From CAYTGM01 sp964437365 (GTDB lineage Bacteria; Sumerlaeota; Sumerlaeia; SLMS01): a stretch of DNA of 25,230 nucleotides. The stretch is from the NCBI GenBank assembly GCA_964437365.1, contig CAYTGM010000038.1:1-25230 (forward strand), given 5' to 3'. Below are positions 22,606 to 25,230 of this stretch, piece after piece; position 1 is the first letter of the stretch; the number at the start of each line of letters is the position of its first letter. A program made the translations under genes and the position numbers. The notes beneath the pieces are model-generated. The model was not told the origin of the DNA and ran no database searches. It saw only the letters and a list, made by a program, of their open reading frames with translations.

Positions 22606-23694
22606 ATGCGAATTCTCTTCTTGAGTAGAACTGATCAATGCCGGGGGCCCATGGCTCGCGCTATCGCGACAAAACTCGCCCGAAAAGCGGATCTGTTCGA
22701 TACAGTTTTCGACTCAGCAGGCCTGGACGCGGCAAATGGCTCAAATGCAACGCCCGGGACCATCGTTTTCATGAAAAATGAAAAGGTGAACCTGACTAAC
22801 CACCGTTCAAAGAATCTTTCTCCTCAATTGGCTGATGGGGCCGATATTATCTTCTGTATGACCAAAGAACTGACAGAAGATACTAAGAAGAAAGTCGGGA
22901 AGACACTCGCTCAAAAAGTTGTGTTATTTACCGAAGGGGTCGACCTGGATACGAAACGAGGAGACTTTGAGCCGCCGGCTTCCGACACGATGAACGCTTA
23001 TCGGATGCTTTATGCCCATCTCTCCGCCGCAGCAGGTAGACTTGTTAGAACGCTGGAAGACCCAGGCGTCTGCCCTGAATATTTTGGCGCCAAAACGCTC
23101 CCGAAAATGTATAAACCAGGTTCTGGAGGAGCTGGACCAAGAGCAACAGAATCAACGCTCGACCCTGAAAAACGCCACTTCCTCGCAAACCTGATCTTTG
23201 ACCTCATTGAACGAGCCTTTGAACCTCAAACTTCCTCGTATCTACAAGAAACACTCAAGATGCAGGGTCATGAACTATCCTCGCTCGAACTGGAAGAGCT
23301 GCTTCGACAAGACCTCCACTCTCTCATCCGAATGGATAAAGACGGAGTCTGGCACCTGATCCCTGGAGCCGCTGACAAGAAGAAGCAGAAAGCTCGGAAG
23401 GAAGCGCGTGAACGCGCCGAAGAAGCCCGCCAGCAAAAAGCAAAAGAGAAAAAAGAGGCGGAGAAAAAAGCCGATATTAAGATGACGGAAGATCTCGCCT
23501 TCGACGTGCTCGGCATTAAACGGGAAACAGAATTCGAAGACGCACGGAAGAAATACCGCGCACTTCTCAAGCGCTATCATCCCGACAAATTCCACGACGA
23601 TCCCGACTTCCAGGAAATGGCAGAGTTCAAGACTCGACGCATCAACGCCGCCTGGGACTTTCTCGAGAAGACCCTCAAACTAAGCGAGACTTAA
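22606..23694 (+). CDS. LMW-PTP-like domain with Ser for the catalytic Cys, fused to a J domain
   Basis: The 362-aa product begins with a low-molecular-weight protein tyrosine phosphatase/arsenate reductase-like fold (about 1-150). ILFLSRTDQCRGPMARAI aligns with the family loop LFVCxxNxCRSPMAEAI, so the CX5R nucleophile is Ser7 while Arg13 is kept and the Ser after it is Gly14. The usual DP general-acid motif appears as EPP at 122-124. SAGL and LTNHRSKNL match family positions. A linker and a helical domain (185-245) follow, then a Lys/Glu/Arg/Ala-rich coiled coil (255-290). The J domain is at about 295-358, with HPD at 325-327 in LLKRYHPDKF. J domains stimulate Hsp70 ATPase. The first half is probably a binding domain or inactive phosphatase. 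No strong ribosome binding site precedes ATG 22606 (GGCGG lies 14 nt away). Confidence 0.85.
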   Translation: MRILFLSRTDQCRGPMARAIATKLARKADLFDTVFDSAGLDAANGSNATPGTIVFMKNEKVNLTNHRSKNLSPQLADGADIIFCMTKELTEDTKKKVGKTLAQKVVLFTEGVDLDTKRGDFEPPASDTMNAYRMLYAHLSAAAGRLVRTLEDPGVCPEYFGAKTLPKMYKPGSGGAGPRATESTLDPEKRHFLANLIFDLIERAFEPQTSSYLQETLKMQGHELSSLELEELLRQDLHSLIRMDKDGVWHLIPGAADKKKQKARKEARERAEEARQQKAKEKKEAEKKADIKMTEDLAFDVLGIKRETEFEDARKKYRALLKRYHPDKFHDDPDFQEMAEFKTRRINAAWDFLEKTLKLSET

Positions 23695-24002
23695 ACAGAT
23701 TAATCCAAGAGTTTGATACGAGCCGGAACGAATGACTGTGCTCTGATCTTACCGATTGTCTGGTGGGATAAGTGACCTGATTGCTTTAAGCTATCTTGAA
23801 AACCACCGATTATCTCCGATGTACACCGAAGTAAACAGAACCAGTTTATAGTGCGTAAGACAAAGACCGCAGCTGAATGGCAAGGTAAATACAATACCAG
23901 CATCTTCTAAACAGCGGCTATGACAATTCCTTCACCATCCTGATTATCATGTAAATCTTGTCTATATACATAGTCTTTCACAAAACATCAAAGCTCAATG
24001 AT
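23695..24002. other. Intergenic, no gene seen
   Basis: No terminator, RNA gene or credible coding sequence is visible after the phosphatase-like/J-domain gene. A 67-codon minus-strand frame at 23700-23903 has no recognisable features. Confidence 0.4.
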
Positions 24003-24218
24003 CTCGCGCAGAGGCGCTGAGGCGCAGAGAAAATAGTCTACAAAGACAACATGGAAACATATATCCTTGAGTGATCTTCAGAAATAGAGTGATCTTCAAA
24101 AGTAGATGGAAGCAAGGTTATAGAAGCATTCCCATAACATGGTCGAGTTCGAAAGAGACGTGTGATGCTCTCGTGAATATTGCGTCTATCCCTCTGCGCC
24201 TTGGCGCCTCTGCGCGAG
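24003..24218. mobile_element. MITE-like element with 27-bp terminal inverted repeats
   Basis: Bases 24003-24029 and 24192-24218 are inverted repeats of each other with 25 of 27 positions matching. They enclose 162 bp of AT-rich sequence with no coding potential; the pairing extends weakly inward through ATAG. The termini are built from the motif GCGCAGAGGCGC, a sequence I remember as recurring between genes in many unrelated genomes. No obvious target-site duplication flanks the ends. It could be a non-autonomous transposable element or a REP-type pair folding into one long hairpin. Confidence 0.65.
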
Positions 24219-24286
24219 TATATATCGTTCAACCTCGTGGAATTAGACATAAACACGCTGGGTCTGACCGAAACCTCTTTCCCCAC

Positions 24287-24344
24287 CCGAGCGAAGCGAG
24301 GCATTACCGCAGGCCTCGGCCTGAGGATATGATGAACATCATAT
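24287..24344. repeat. Hairpin repeat group, inverted relative to the 5-kb cluster
   Basis: 24287-24309 matches the reverse complement of 4993-5015 at 22 of 23 bases. Directly after it come CAGGCC-TC-GGCCTG (24310-24323) and ATATGATG-AA-CATCATAT (24327-24344), both perfect hairpins. The sequence just beyond (TTTTCAACGGTTTA) is close to part of the AACCGTTGAAACGGTT repeat. Confidence 0.65.
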
Positions 24345-24556
24345 ACATTAAAACCCTTTTCAACGGTTTACCCTAATGCGCCAAGGTTCCCCCTGGGAGG
24401 GCTGATCGGTGATCGGTGCGGTTAATGTCAGACTCGGGGAACAGCGAGAAAATTGAGAGGAACGTTGAAACTTCCGAAACTCTTCGTTCTGGCCAACCCT
24501 GCTTTGACAATACGGCTATAAGCTTACCAACCAGTAAACAAACTTCCTTGTCTCGG

Positions 24557-24600
24557 CCGAGCTGTCAGGGCCAGCTCGGTTGAAAGCGCTGTCAGGGCCA
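24557..24600. repeat. Hairpin with 13-bp direct repeat
   Basis: CCGAGCTG (24557-24564) pairs with CAGCTCGG (24572-24579) around a 7-nt loop. GCTGTCAGGGCCA occurs at 24561-24573 and again at 24588-24600, so the loop sequence is duplicated 27 bp downstream. Confidence 0.55.
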
Positions 24601-24852
24601 CCGCACTGCATACCAAGTGATTGTAAGGCGCATGCTGGGAAGCAGCCTGGAAGGCAAACGACGTAGATTCAACACCTCACTTCAGCCTACCGTTTACCTG
24701 CCACCGAAAGGATTCGGGACCGGCTCTAAAGTTGACTCTTTATAGCTTCCTCCACCATGCCTTTATTTCTTCGTTGATCAAATCCCGGATTCTCTAACTC
24801 ACTTTACCAACTGCGGGAGCAGTTGAATTCCCACCTGAATACTGTACTTCCT

Positions 24853-25045
24853 ACGAGCGAAGCGAGGCTTTAGTCGAGCCTCGTACTTCAGTGCGAGGTC
24901 AACGAACCTCACACACACCCCTACAACTGTTTCAACAGTTTGCCTCTGTTGAAAACCGTTGAAACGGTTATTCTGCATAATGATATCTGCCAACCTCGGG
25001 TTGAAACCCGAGGCTCGGCTAAAGTCTCGCTCCGCTCGGACTAGG
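24853..25045. repeat. Second copy of the hairpin repeat cluster
   Basis: The order of elements parallels 4832-5015. CGAGGCT...AGCCTCG lies at 24863-24883, followed by GTACTTCAGTGCGAGGT. AACTGTT-TC-AACAGTT lies at 24925-24940, AACCGTT-GA-AACGGTT at 24954-24969 and CCTCGGGTT-GA-AACCCGAGG at 24994-25013. A GC-rich CTCGC...GCTCGG element ends the cluster. Stem sequences differ from the first cluster by compensatory changes. Open frames through it are an artefact of the repeat. The rest of the window to 25230 shows nothing I can support. Confidence 0.7.
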
Positions 25046-25230
25046 AGAAGTAATACCCCTAAAGTCTCATGTCCTTATGAACGTTTAGCGAAGGTTCCGT
25101 TCAAGAGTTGAAATATGCGAGGACGAGACACTTTTAATCCCTCCTTCACCCTTCTGCAGTCATCCTTTTATACCTGGAGATATGCCCTAAAGTTGTGGAT
25201 GACATTTGAGAGAGAAGAGTGCACCCGTTG

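Noticed and set aside
22237..22638. Minus-strand open frame of 133 codons
   Set aside because: It overlaps the start of the phosphatase-like gene, lacks a ribosome binding site and shows no domain or consistent composition.
23268..23595. Two hydrophobic Phe/Ser-rich minus-strand frames
   Set aside because: Antisense of the Lys/Glu-rich coiled coil and J domain on the plus strand.
24799..24993. Minus-strand open frame of 64 codons
   Set aside because: Translated hairpin repeat; no start signal or domain.

Overview
The window suggests a Gram-negative bacterium of roughly mid-range GC. It carries lipoprotein signal peptidase, an RseP-type site-2 protease, a periplasmic HtrA protease and a complete MoxR/Bat cluster. 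No ribosomal or taxonomic marker gene is present, so the phylum is a guess; gene order and the hairpin-rich intergenic repeats would fit a member of the PVC group or a similar deep lineage.

Region 1 (about 1-2260) looks like an eroded chromosomal integron. A C-terminal relic of a tyrosine recombinase lies on the minus strand. To its right, on the plus strand, follow small AT-rich unrelated genes: a lipoprotein, a barstar-like protein, an immunity-like protein and a truncated gene of a family starting DDWRLQGQE. Degenerate attC-like sites separate them. The last cassette is broken where it runs into a 220-bp copy of the 3' end of a CNNM/CorC gene whose intact version lies 3 kb downstream; the copy has an in-frame stop.

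Region 2 (about 2260-5190) has little coding content apart from one secreted protein of unknown function (3312-4589). A perfect 10+10 bp palindrome precedes it and a strong terminator follows it. A cluster of hairpin repeats lies further downstream.

Region 3 (5191-22194) is an uninterrupted minus-strand run. In order of transcription it holds: an 885-aa protein probably of six-hairpin glycosidase type with a disordered tail; HtrA; MoxR ATPase; a DUF58 protein; a DUF4381-like membrane protein; BatA; BatB; BatC with a long Q/E-rich tract; BatD; BatE; LspA; a DUF2905 protein; RseP; and a CNNM-type transporter. Starts and stops overlap or nearly touch from DUF58 to DUF2905, so most of it is probably one operon. 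The common theme is the envelope: AAA+ chaperone plus VWA/TPR membrane proteins, lipoprotein maturation, periplasmic and intramembrane proteolysis.

Region 4 (22606-23694) is one plus-strand gene of unusual architecture: a low-molecular-weight protein tyrosine phosphatase-like domain with serine in place of the nucleophilic cysteine, a helical linker, a charged coiled coil and a C-terminal J domain with HPD.

Region 5 (23695-25230) has no credible gene. It contains a 216-bp MITE-like element with 27-bp terminal inverted repeats and several hairpin repeats related to those near 4832-5108.
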